From Betaproteobacteria bacterium (lineage in GTDB: Bacteria > Pseudomonadota > Gammaproteobacteria > Burkholderiales > UBA9220), in assembly GCA_003519965.1 (NCBI GenBank), contig DOVS01000257.1:1-7942 (forward strand): a stretch of 7,942 bases of DNA, written 5' to 3'. The notes beneath the pieces were generated by a model that was not told where the DNA came from, ran no database searches, and saw only the letters and a program-made list of their open reading frames with translations. Position numbers and translations under genes: made by a program. This document shows positions 1-6,198 of the stretch, piece by piece (positions within the stretch are counted from its first letter, which is position 1; each line of letters starts with the position of its first letter).

Positions 1-6
1 TATTTC

Positions 7-624
7 CTAAATGTTCTTATTTTTATCGTTTAATTTTACGCCATCAGGACTGACCTTCAAATGAAAGTCATCGTCACCAGTAAGTCCGATCTCAGCACGC
101 CCGGAAAATCCGGTTTGGTAAAGCTGACTGGCCGTATCGCCAGCCGTTGCCTTGTTAATTTTCTGCTGATGCCCAGCACCTTCATGGTTGAAAAGCGATG
201 CTGGTGAGTTCATGGAAAGCCGATTGGTTGTGTCGGCGGTGGCATTGACACCGACAAGAGGTACCGGATTGACACTGCCGCCACCAGTTGCGACGCCTAC
301 CCATGACGATCCGTCATAAGAAAGTATAATTCCTTCGTCTGCGATCCAGGCCAGCCAACCTTGCCGGGGAGCGTAAAGTCTCCACGCATTGTCCTGCCAT
401 GCGGCGACCTGATCTTCCTTCCCCGTCCAATCCCCGTTCGCCATAGCGGCGACAATATATCGATCGCCATCGGCAGGAGACGCCGGGGGAGTACTCAGGT
501 CGCGGTCAAGAATATTAAGCTGCGCAAGCACATCCAGCGCGCGCAAAGCTTCATTATGGGTGACATGTTTCTGAGCTTGAGCAGCGGTAATATAGGGCAG
601 CGATAGATTTGGTGTATCGGTCAC
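7..624 (-). CDS. DUF2793-type phage/GTA-associated protein, short or altered C-terminus
   Basis: A 205-residue protein if started at the GTG at 624. The N-terminus (residues 5-30, with LPYITAAQAQKHVTHNEAL) and the Trp-rich stretch at 63-108 (NGDWTG, AAW, WRLYAP, GWLAWI, SYDGSSW) match, from memory, the DUF2793 family. That family is found mainly in alphaproteobacterial genomes and their phage or gene-transfer-agent structural regions; its biochemical role is unknown to me. A Gly-rich linker (112-117) leads to a second segment with NATADTTNRL, FNHEGAGH and KVSPDG. I recall relatives continuing past KVSPDG with a further conserved stretch, but here a Lys/Asn-rich AT-rich tail ends at TAG (7-9). 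I chose the GTG start because the family usually begins just before DTPNL and an AGGA lies 7 nt upstream. An in-frame TTG at 654 would add 10 residues but has no Shine-Dalgarno. There is no signal peptide or membrane segment. The gene is separated from the glycan operon by 213 nt, so it is probably not functionally linked to it. Confidence 0.75.
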   Translation of the reverse strand: MTDTPNLSLPYITAAQAQKHVTHNEALRALDVLAQLNILDRDLSTPPASPADGDRYIVAAMANGDWTGKEDQVAAWQDNAWRLYAPRQGWLAWIADEGIILSYDGSSWVGVATGGGSVNPVPLVGVNATADTTNRLSMNSPASLFNHEGAGHQQKINKATAGDTASQLYQTGFSGRAEIGLTGDDDFHLKVSPDGVKLNDKNKNI

Positions 625-631
625 AATGTGT

Positions 632-636
632 TCCTG
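632..636 (-). promoter_or_regulatory. Ribosome binding site for the DUF2793 gene
   Basis: Read on the minus strand this is CAGGA, with 7 nt between AGGA and the GTG at 624-622. It favours the GTG start over the in-frame TTG at 654-652, which is preceded by a C/A-rich stretch without purine-rich pairing. Confidence 0.55.
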
Positions 637-753
637 TCCGGGTGGGTTTTCCAATATGTGGGACAGTCTAACGTGGTGCCGCGAAGTGGGGATAAAATTA
701 ATCTATAAGAATGACTTGGATTTTAAAAAAATTGCTGTTTCTGAACTTTTGCC

Positions 754-764
754 TTGACGGTCAA
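754..764. repeat. Short palindrome TTGAC-N-GTCAA
   Basis: A perfect 5-bp inverted repeat around one base, inside the gap downstream of asnB. Its right arm runs into AAAA and its left arm follows TTTTGCC, so on the minus strand a weak extended stem (TTTTG with CAAAA plus CC with GG) can also be drawn. It could be an operator half-site pair or a weak hairpin. It is short enough to be chance. Confidence 0.3.
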
Positions 765-837
765 AATCCTGCGCTTGATCGTCACCTATTAATCAGCCGT
801 GTGGATTCAAACTCAGATTTGCGTTTCTGACGTATGG

Positions 838-2778
838 TTACATCACATTTGTTTGAGATGAAGGTGCTTGCGCAATAATACGCTTCGCTGTCGGATCAGA
901 AAAAGGATCCCTACTGTCTATCCACATTTTGTACCAAAGCTCCAGCATCAACAGGGCCCATATCGGATAGGCTCGATTCTCGCCTTTCTGATGACTATCC
1001 AGCAGAAACTCAACATGTTCCAGATCAAACAGATCCCGCGTTTTCGCAGAACCTGATAGCAGCGTATCATACGCAAATTCTTTCATTTCACCGCGTAACC
1101 ATACATCAATAGGAACACCAAATCCCATCTTCGGCCGGTACATGAGGTCATGTGGTAGATGCGGTTCCATAGCTTTCTTCAAAAGCGATTTTGGCTCTTT
1201 GCCTGTAAATCGTTGATGCGCCGGAATTGTCGCAGCCCATTCCATCAATTTATGATCGAGAAATGGCGAGCGCGCTTCGAGTGAGTGGGCCATACTGGCA
1301 ATATCGACTTTTACCATCAGATCATCCGGTAGATAGGTGTGAATATCAGCCCAGGCTGCACCGGCTACCATATTTGGTGCCCCATCAAGATAATCATCCA
1401 ATCGATCGAGGGCTGAGTGTTCTAAAAATTCTTTCAAAGCCGGTCCATAAAGTGGCTGCTTAGCGGCATCCGAAAAATAGGCGATGGTCGGCTCATAGCG
1501 CCTGCTACGCCGCTCAAGGAGCCTAATGGCCATGGCACGGGCGTGGCGGGGAAGGCGAAAACGGTTGAGAAATTCGGGCGAAATTGAGATCATGCGCCGC
1601 AGAGGGCCAGAAATATTTGGAGGAATCTTGTCGTACTGGTCAATAGCCTTGCAAGAGAGATAACGGGTATAGCCGAGAAAACTCTCGTCCCCGCCGTCGC
1701 CATTTAGCACAACTGTCACCCGCTCACGTGCCATTTTCGAAACATAATAGGTGGGGATGGCGGAATTATCCGCCATGGGTTCGCCAAAATGCCGTACTAA
1801 CTGAGGTAGGATCGCTATCGCGTCGGGCTTGACCACCATTTCGTGGTGGTCGGTTCCCAGATGTTCGGCGATTTGCCGGGCGTAGGGTAGTTCGTTGAAT
1901 TTCTGCTCTTCGAAGCCGATGGCGAAGGTTTTGATGTTCTCCACGCCGAGATGGGCCATGGCGGCCACCGTGATGCTGGAGTCGATGCCGCCGGAGAGGA
2001 AGGCGCCCAGGGGGACGTCGCTCACCAAGCGGAGCTTGGCGGCTTCCAGGAATTTCTCCCGCAGGGCGTCGCAAGCGTCGTCGAAGGACAAGCGGCTGCG
2101 CCGGCTATGGTCGATGTCCCAGTAGCGCCACAAGTGTTCGATCTTGCCGTCCCGCACGATCATGGCGTGGGCCGGCGGCAGCTTCTTCAGGGCCGCGAAG
2201 CCGGTTAGAGGGGCCGGGATATACTGGAACGTAAGATAATGGTCGAGGGCGGAATAATCCGGCGTCCGCGGCAGATCCGGCTGGAGCGCAAACAGGGCGG
2301 GAATTTCGGAGGCGAACAGGAAGCCGGCGTCGTTTTCAGTGTACACCAAGGGTTTTACGCCCAGGCGGTCGCGGGCCAGGAACAGGGTGCGTTCGGCAAT
2401 GTCCCATATTGCGAAAGCGAACATGCCCCGCAGCTTTTCCAGGCATTGCGCTCCTTCACGCTGGTAGAGGCGCAGCAGCACCTCGGTGTCGGAATGGCTA
2501 CGGAAGGCCTCTCCCGCCGCTTCCAGATCGCGGCGCAGTTCCCGGAAGTTGTAAATTTCGCCGTTGAATACGAGCACATAGCGCCCGTCCGGGCTGCTCA
2601 TGGGCTGCCGCCCGGCGTCGGAGAGATCGATGATGGACAAGCGGGCGTGGCCCAGTCCGGTCCCGTCCCGTTCCCATACCCCATTTTGGTCGGGGCCGCG
2701 GTGATGCAGACACTGCACGGCTTCAGCGAGTTGGAAGGGATAGGGGCGTTTAGCCAGGTAGCCTGCGATGCCGCACAT
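838..2778 (-). CDS. asnB: Asparagine synthase (glutamine-hydrolysing), AsnB-like amidotransferase
   Basis: A class-II glutamine amidotransferase, 646 residues. The N-terminal glutaminase domain (about 1-200) starts MCGIAGY, so Cys2 is the nucleophile with no propeptide. It carries HRGPD (26-30), RLSIID (46-51), FNGEIYN (71-77) and SDTE (96-99). The C-terminal synthetase domain has the PP-loop SGGIDSS (262-268), GDGGDE (360-365), a YLPDDLMVKVD...EARSPFLDH block (482-509) and a late RPKMGFGVP. All catalytic elements look intact. The family transfers glutamine-derived ammonia to aspartate with ATP. Homologues inside O-antigen clusters are also proposed to amidate uronic acids, and that role is possible here. 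The ATG at 2778 overlaps the stop of the upstream glycosyltransferase (TAATG), and a GGAAAG lies about 9 nt upstream. The last ~25 residues (SRDPFSD... to the TAA) form an unusual tail. GC content drops sharply from about residue 300 onward: the N-terminal half is about 65-70% GC in lines counted by hand, while most of the rest is about 40-50%. Confidence 0.93.
   Translation of the reverse strand: MCGIAGYLAKRPYPFQLAEAVQCLHHRGPDQNGVWERDGTGLGHARLSIIDLSDAGRQPMSSPDGRYVLVFNGEIYNFRELRRDLEAAGEAFRSHSDTEVLLRLYQREGAQCLEKLRGMFAFAIWDIAERTLFLARDRLGVKPLVYTENDAGFLFASEIPALFALQPDLPRTPDYSALDHYLTFQYIPAPLTGFAALKKLPPAHAMIVRDGKIEHLWRYWDIDHSRRSRLSFDDACDALREKFLEAAKLRLVSDVPLGAFLSGGIDSSITVAAMAHLGVENIKTFAIGFEEQKFNELPYARQIAEHLGTDHHEMVVKPDAIAILPQLVRHFGEPMADNSAIPTYYVSKMARERVTVVLNGDGGDESFLGYTRYLSCKAIDQYDKIPPNISGPLRRMISISPEFLNRFRLPRHARAMAIRLLERRSRRYEPTIAYFSDAAKQPLYGPALKEFLEHSALDRLDDYLDGAPNMVAGAAWADIHTYLPDDLMVKVDIASMAHSLEARSPFLDHKLMEWAATIPAHQRFTGKEPKSLLKKAMEPHLPHDLMYRPKMGFGVPIDVWLRGEMKEFAYDTLLSGSAKTRDLFDLEHVEFLLDSHQKGENRAYPIWALLMLELWYKMWIDSRDPFSDPTAKRIIAQAPSSQTNVM
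1831..1851. repeat. Perfect 8-bp inverted repeat inside asnB
   Basis: GACCACCA and TGGTGGTC flank a 5-nt loop. It encodes the conserved DHHEMVV stretch of AsnB (residues 310-316), so it may simply follow from codon choice. It is notable only because it falls where the base composition of the gene changes. Confidence 0.4.
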
Positions 2779-3881
2779 TAAGCCGTTCTTTCCATAATCA
2801 ATTGTTCCAGTTTGCGCGCGTTGGCCGCCCAGGTGAATTCGCCGTCGGCCCGCTCACGGGCGGCTTGCCCCATGGTCATGCGGGTTTCCGGGGCGGCGAG
2901 TAATGCCGCCAAGGCCGCGCGCCAAGCCGGCGCATCACCAGGAGGCAGCAAACGGCCGGTTTTGCCGTCTTCCACAACCTCCACCAGGCCGCCGTTGCGG
3001 GACGCCAGCACCGGCACGCCGCAGGCCATGGCTTCCACCACGCTGATGCCGAAGGCCTCTTCGCCGATGGATGGCTGCACGAACAAATCGGCCTCGCGCA
3101 AGGTCTCTGGCAACTGGTCGTGGGACACCCGGCCGGTGAAATGCACTCGGTCGGCAATGCCGAGCCGCCGCGCCATTTCTTCCAGGCGGCGCCGTTCCCC
3201 GCCTTCACCCACAATTAGGTAGTGGGCCTTGCCCAAGCCGGCCAAGGCGTCGACCACCACATGCAAGCCTTTCCAGCCGACCAGTCGGCCAACGCTAATC
3301 ACTAGCGGCGCGGCTTCCGGTACACTCCACCGGCGGCGCAAAGCAGCATTGCGTTGGCCGGGGACGAACAGGCGCGTGTCAACCCCGTTGGGGATCAGCG
3401 TCACAGGGCGATGGTAGCGTGTCGTGATCTGATCCGCATTATACCGGCTGGTGGATACCCAGTGGTCTACGGCGGCGGCGAACCAACGGTCGCCAAGGAA
3501 AAAGTCCGTGCCGCCGGAGCGGAACATGGTGCTCGCGCTCATGCCTCGCCATCTGGCCCATCCCAAGGCAGGCATGTCGAAAGGTTTGTTGATAATCACC
3601 GCGTCGAAGCCCGCGCTGGCGAGGTAGGGGGCGGCGCGGCGGGCGAAAGACAGGCGCTCCATCAATTTGCGGAAACGGGTGCCCAGGTTGGGGAAGCGAG
3701 TGCGGTCGATGAAGGGAAAGGCCGCTAATTCCACGTCCGGTTGCCGCGCCGCGCCGCCCTCGCCGGCGATGATCGTCACTCGGTGACCCCGGGCGGCCAG
3801 GGCGTGTCCCGCTTCCCAGCAGTAGGTTTCGAGGCCGCCGAAATGGGTGGTGGCGGTAACGTTATAGAAGCAGATGTTCAT
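2778..3881 (-). CDS. Glycosyltransferase family 4 (GT-B fold)
   Basis: A 367-residue GT4 enzyme, expected to transfer a sugar from a nucleotide-sugar donor to a growing envelope glycan at the cytoplasmic face of the inner membrane. It starts MNICFYNVTATTHFGG, with the family's Gly-rich acceptor-side loop at 15-16 (FGGLET). The donor-binding half begins near VGRLVGWKG (about 197-204), and the catalytic/nucleotide signature EX7E is intact as E275 and E283 (EAFGISVVE), followed by a typical ACGVPV segment. Length is normal for the family. The frame stays open upstream to 4250, but that extension is Arg/Pro/Gly-rich and lies inside the preceding gene. The ATG at 3881 gives the classical N-terminus and overlaps the previous stop as ATGA. 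No Shine-Dalgarno is obvious, so initiation probably depends on coupling. Donor and acceptor sugars cannot be deduced. There are no transmembrane segments. Confidence 0.92.
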   Translation of the reverse strand: MNICFYNVTATTHFGGLETYCWEAGHALAARGHRVTIIAGEGGAARQPDVELAAFPFIDRTRFPNLGTRFRKLMERLSFARRAAPYLASAGFDAVIINKPFDMPALGWARWRGMSASTMFRSGGTDFFLGDRWFAAAVDHWVSTSRYNADQITTRYHRPVTLIPNGVDTRLFVPGQRNAALRRRWSVPEAAPLVISVGRLVGWKGLHVVVDALAGLGKAHYLIVGEGGERRRLEEMARRLGIADRVHFTGRVSHDQLPETLREADLFVQPSIGEEAFGISVVEAMACGVPVLASRNGGLVEVVEDGKTGRLLPPGDAPAWRAALAALLAAPETRMTMGQAARERADGEFTWAANARKLEQLIMERTA

Positions 3882-5065
3882 GGCGTGGTGAGCAGGCTGT
3901 CGTAAAGGGCTTCGAAGTCCCGCGCCACGCGGTCCCAGCCGAAATCGGCGTCCACCTTGGCTCGCAGCCAACGTCCCGCTTCGTGGCGCAGCGCCACGTT
4001 TTCTACTAGGGGGGCCAGCCCTTCGGCCCAGCGTTGCGCCGATTCCGGCTCGTGGATCATGGGAACGCCGGGGCAGCCGTCGAGAAATTCCACGATGCCT
4101 CCCAGGGCGCTGCCGAGAATGGGCAGTCCGGCTGCCGCCGCTTCCAGCATGACGGTGGGAAAGGGGTCGGGCCAAATGGAGGTGAGGGCGAAGAGGTCGC
4201 CGGCCAGGAGAAAGTCGTGCATCTCCGCCGGGGCGAGGCTTCCTACCCATTGCACGCGAGGCTCGCGCGCCATGCGTTCAACCACGGCGCGGCCGTAAGC
4301 CGCTTTTTCATTTTTCGGGTCGTTGCTCGCGCGCACGTTGCCCGCCACCAGCAAGTAAAGAGGGTGCGTGGTGCTGGCGCGCAGTTGCGCAAAGGCGTCC
4401 AGTAATTCGATCACGCCTTTCTCCTTTACCAGCCGGCCGGCGAATAGGATGACTGCCGCGTTGTCTTCTACGATGCCGTAATGGCGCCGCAGGGCAGCGC
4501 GGCGCTCTGGGGAAACGTCCCACCAGGCTGGGCGTCCAGCGGTGTCCACACCAGTATAGACGACTGCGATTTTCTCCGGCGGCACGCCGTTGCCGGCGAT
4601 CCACTGTTTAATGTAGCGGCTGCACGCCACCCAGCGAGCGACCAGAGACAGGGCGTTTTTCGGCAGAGGTTTTTCGTTGGCGACATGGACTACCGTCGGC
4701 AGCGGCGACTTTTCCAGGTAAGGGGCAAGTCCTGTCAGCAACTTGGGCTCGTTGTGAATGTGGATAAGGCGGGCGCTTTCTTGCTGCACAATGCGCCACA
4801 TCCGTGCTGTGTAGGGCGATGGGTCAAGGCGGGTTATTTTTTGGAACAGCCGCCGGTAGACCCGGCCGGTAGCGATACGCCGGATGGTCATGACGCCGGT
4901 GGTTTCCTGCGCCGGCTGACCCTTGAAGGCGGCGCAGATCACCGTCGGGCGGTAGCGTTGCTGGCGCAAGGAAACTTGTTCCACCCGCAGTTCCGTGCCG
5001 GCAGGGTAAACCGGCGGAAAGGGGTTATAGGCGGGCAGCAGATGGGCGACGGTGGGACGGTTCAT
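3878..5065 (-). CDS. Glycosyltransferase family 4, DX7E variant
   Basis: A 395-residue GT4-type protein starting MNRPTVAHLLPAYNPFPP. The donor-binding half carries FAGRLVKEKG (about 208-217; R211, K214, K216), the residues that usually contact the donor phosphates. The signature motif reads DPFPTVMLE, so the first Glu of EX7E is Asp300 while the second is Glu308; AAAGLPILGSALGG follows normally. The charge is conserved, so activity is plausible. The domain order and the IHIHNEP segment resemble bacillosamine/CotSA-like and LPS-core GT4 enzymes, but I cannot assign the sugar. The frame is open upstream to 5569, but that part is out-of-frame overlap with the GT9 gene. The ATG at 5065 matches the family N-terminus and overlaps the preceding stop as ATGA. 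The protein is cytosolic or peripheral, with no membrane segments. Confidence 0.9.
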   Translation of the reverse strand: MNRPTVAHLLPAYNPFPPVYPAGTELRVEQVSLRQQRYRPTVICAAFKGQPAQETTGVMTIRRIATGRVYRRLFQKITRLDPSPYTARMWRIVQQESARLIHIHNEPKLLTGLAPYLEKSPLPTVVHVANEKPLPKNALSLVARWVACSRYIKQWIAGNGVPPEKIAVVYTGVDTAGRPAWWDVSPERRAALRRHYGIVEDNAAVILFAGRLVKEKGVIELLDAFAQLRASTTHPLYLLVAGNVRASNDPKNEKAAYGRAVVERMAREPRVQWVGSLAPAEMHDFLLAGDLFALTSIWPDPFPTVMLEAAAAGLPILGSALGGIVEFLDGCPGVPMIHEPESAQRWAEGLAPLVENVALRHEAGRWLRAKVDADFGWDRVARDFEALYDSLLTTP

Positions 5066-6198
5066 GTTCGGGGTCCGGTTTGCCGCATGATATTCGTCAT
5101 TGCCGCCCGCACTTCCGCCACTGTGATTTGATTCATGCAGTGGCGGGGTGTGTGGGGACAGTGTTTCGTGAGGCAGGGTTCGCAGGTGCGCGGTTGTTGG
5201 ATGATGGTGGGATGCGCGTGGGCCGAGCGCGGGCCGACCCGATCCGCCGAGGTGGGGGCGAACAGGGCCACCGTAGGCACATCCAGGGCGGCGGCTAAGT
5301 GGAGTACGCCGGTGTCGGGGGCCACGACGAAACGGGCGGCGGCCAGGCAGGCGGCGCTTTCTTCCAGGCGCAACACCCCCGCTAAATTGGCAACCCGTTC
5401 CGGCGGTAGTCCTGCAATCAGCGTGGACAGTTTTTCCCGGTCTTTGGGGCCGCCGCTTAGGACAATCGCTAAATTGGGCCAAGTGGACAGCGCCTGTTCC
5501 AACAACTGACGGGCCTTGGTTATTGGCCAGGATTTGTAGGGGTCGGCGGCGAAGGCGTGGTATACCCAATAGGACTGGCCGGGCGCTTCCAGTTTGTGGC
5601 GAAGACTCTCGATGGCGCTGGCGGGAAGAGAGAGGCGTGGCGCGCGTTCGACGGTTTCCACCCCGATGGTGTCGAGGATGCGCAGGCGGTTGTCGATGTA
5701 GTGCCAGTCCGGCAGGGTAGCGGCGTCTTCTGGACGTTCGCGATTAGCCAGCAGGAAGTGGTAGCGGGTATTCCGCCAAGGTATCCGCACGATCCAGCGG
5801 CTGCCGGCCAGGTAGGCGAGGGGCAGGATGTCCGGGTCGTTGCCATGGAGCACGAGGGTGAGTTCGGGGCCAAAGGCGCGTAATTTCTTCAGCGTGGGAA
5901 AAAAACGCCGGTATTTTCCTGGGTAGCCGATCACGCCGTTAAGGTTTGGATCGGCGGCGAATAGGTTTTTCCAGCCGTTGCGGCAAAACAAGCGGATGTC
6001 GGCCTCGGGAAAAGCGCGGCGCAGATTGCCGAACACGACTGAGGAGAACACTGCATCCCCCAGGCCGGTGGTGAGCATCAGCAAAATGCGCCGGCTGGCG
6101 CGCGCGGCCGGGATATCCAGCAGCGCGGGAGCGCCGCGGCGGGCAACCCGCCAGCGCACGTAGCCGTAGAGCAGGTTATCGGCGAAGGGCGGATTCAC
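5062..6198 (-). CDS. Glycosyltransferase family 9, heptosyltransferase-like
   Basis: A 378-residue GT9 protein, the family of ADP-heptose:LPS heptosyltransferases (WaaC/WaaF/WaaQ) that build the inner core of lipopolysaccharide. The N-terminal Rossmann half has ILLMLTTGLGDAVFSS near residues 38-53, with the Gly-Asp pair typical of the acceptor side. The C-terminal half contains VVAPDTGVLHLAAAL (DTGVLH at 295-300) and VALFAPTSADRVGP, the ADP-sugar binding region. A four-Cys segment follows (C339, C342, C347, C354 as CEPC, C and C), as seen in many GT9 members. It starts with GTG at 6198, supported by a GAGGAG 4 nt upstream and by a TAGTG overlap with the deacetylase stop. The exact transferase step is not resolvable, and other GT9 enzymes use other sugars. 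Its presence argues for an LPS/core or lipid-linked glycan rather than a purely capsular product. Confidence 0.9.
   Translation of the reverse strand: MNPPFADNLLYGYVRWRVARRGAPALLDIPAARASRRILLMLTTGLGDAVFSSVVFGNLRRAFPEADIRLFCRNGWKNLFAADPNLNGVIGYPGKYRRFFPTLKKLRAFGPELTLVLHGNDPDILPLAYLAGSRWIVRIPWRNTRYHFLLANRERPEDAATLPDWHYIDNRLRILDTIGVETVERAPRLSLPASAIESLRHKLEAPGQSYWVYHAFAADPYKSWPITKARQLLEQALSTWPNLAIVLSGGPKDREKLSTLIAGLPPERVANLAGVLRLEESAACLAAARFVVAPDTGVLHLAAALDVPTVALFAPTSADRVGPRSAHAHPTIIQQPRTCEPCLTKHCPHTPRHCMNQITVAEVRAAMTNIMRQTGPRT

Larger units (their letters stand above)
625..837. other. AT-rich intergenic gap between asnB and the DUF2793 gene
   Basis: This 213-nt gap is the only non-overlapping gene junction in the window. 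It contains an A/T run (721-731, a T tract on the minus strand), a short palindrome at 754-764 and several imperfect direct repeats. I see no GC-rich hairpin directly followed by the T tract, so a Rho-independent terminator for the operon is not convincing. On the minus strand a TATAGAT-like -10 lies near 698-704, but no acceptable -35 sits 17 nt upstream. A TTGACC -35-like hexamer near 759-764 has no good -10 at the right distance. No open frame of note is present. Some transcription break here is likely, given that the gap separates unlike genes, but none is demonstrable by eye. Confidence 0.5.

Noticed and set aside
721..764. Rho-independent terminator for the operon
   Set aside because: The T tract on the minus strand (731-721) is not directly preceded by a GC-rich stem. 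The only nearby hairpin is weak and about 20 nt away.
698..764. Sigma-70 promoter for the DUF2793 gene
   Set aside because: The TATAGAT-like -10 and the TTGACC -35-like hexamer do not pair at 16-18 nt spacing, so no convincing promoter can be called.
1831..1851. Hairpin at the GC switch as a recombination site
   Set aside because: It coincides with a strongly conserved coding stretch (DHHE...VV) that naturally gives CAC/GTG symmetry, and no flanking duplication or mobile element is present.
2239..2781. Plus-strand open frame of 180 codons opposite the asnB N-terminus
   Set aside because: It mirrors a well-supported gene on the other strand and shows no domain.
3882..4250. N-terminal extension of the GT4 gene 2778-3881 (open frame up to 4250)
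   Set aside because: The 123 extra residues are Arg/Pro/Gly-rich with no family similarity and lie wholly within the coding region of the upstream GT4. The family N-terminus begins at 3881 with an ATGA overlap.
4481..5131. Long plus-strand open frame (216 codons)
   Set aside because: It is antisense to the GT4 and GT9 genes, with low-complexity composition and no recognisable motif. Long antisense frames are expected at this GC content.
5066..5569. N-terminal extension of the GT4 gene 3878-5065 (open frame up to 5569)
   Set aside because: It is the alternate-frame shadow of the GT9 gene in GC-rich DNA. The proper N-terminus starts at 5065.
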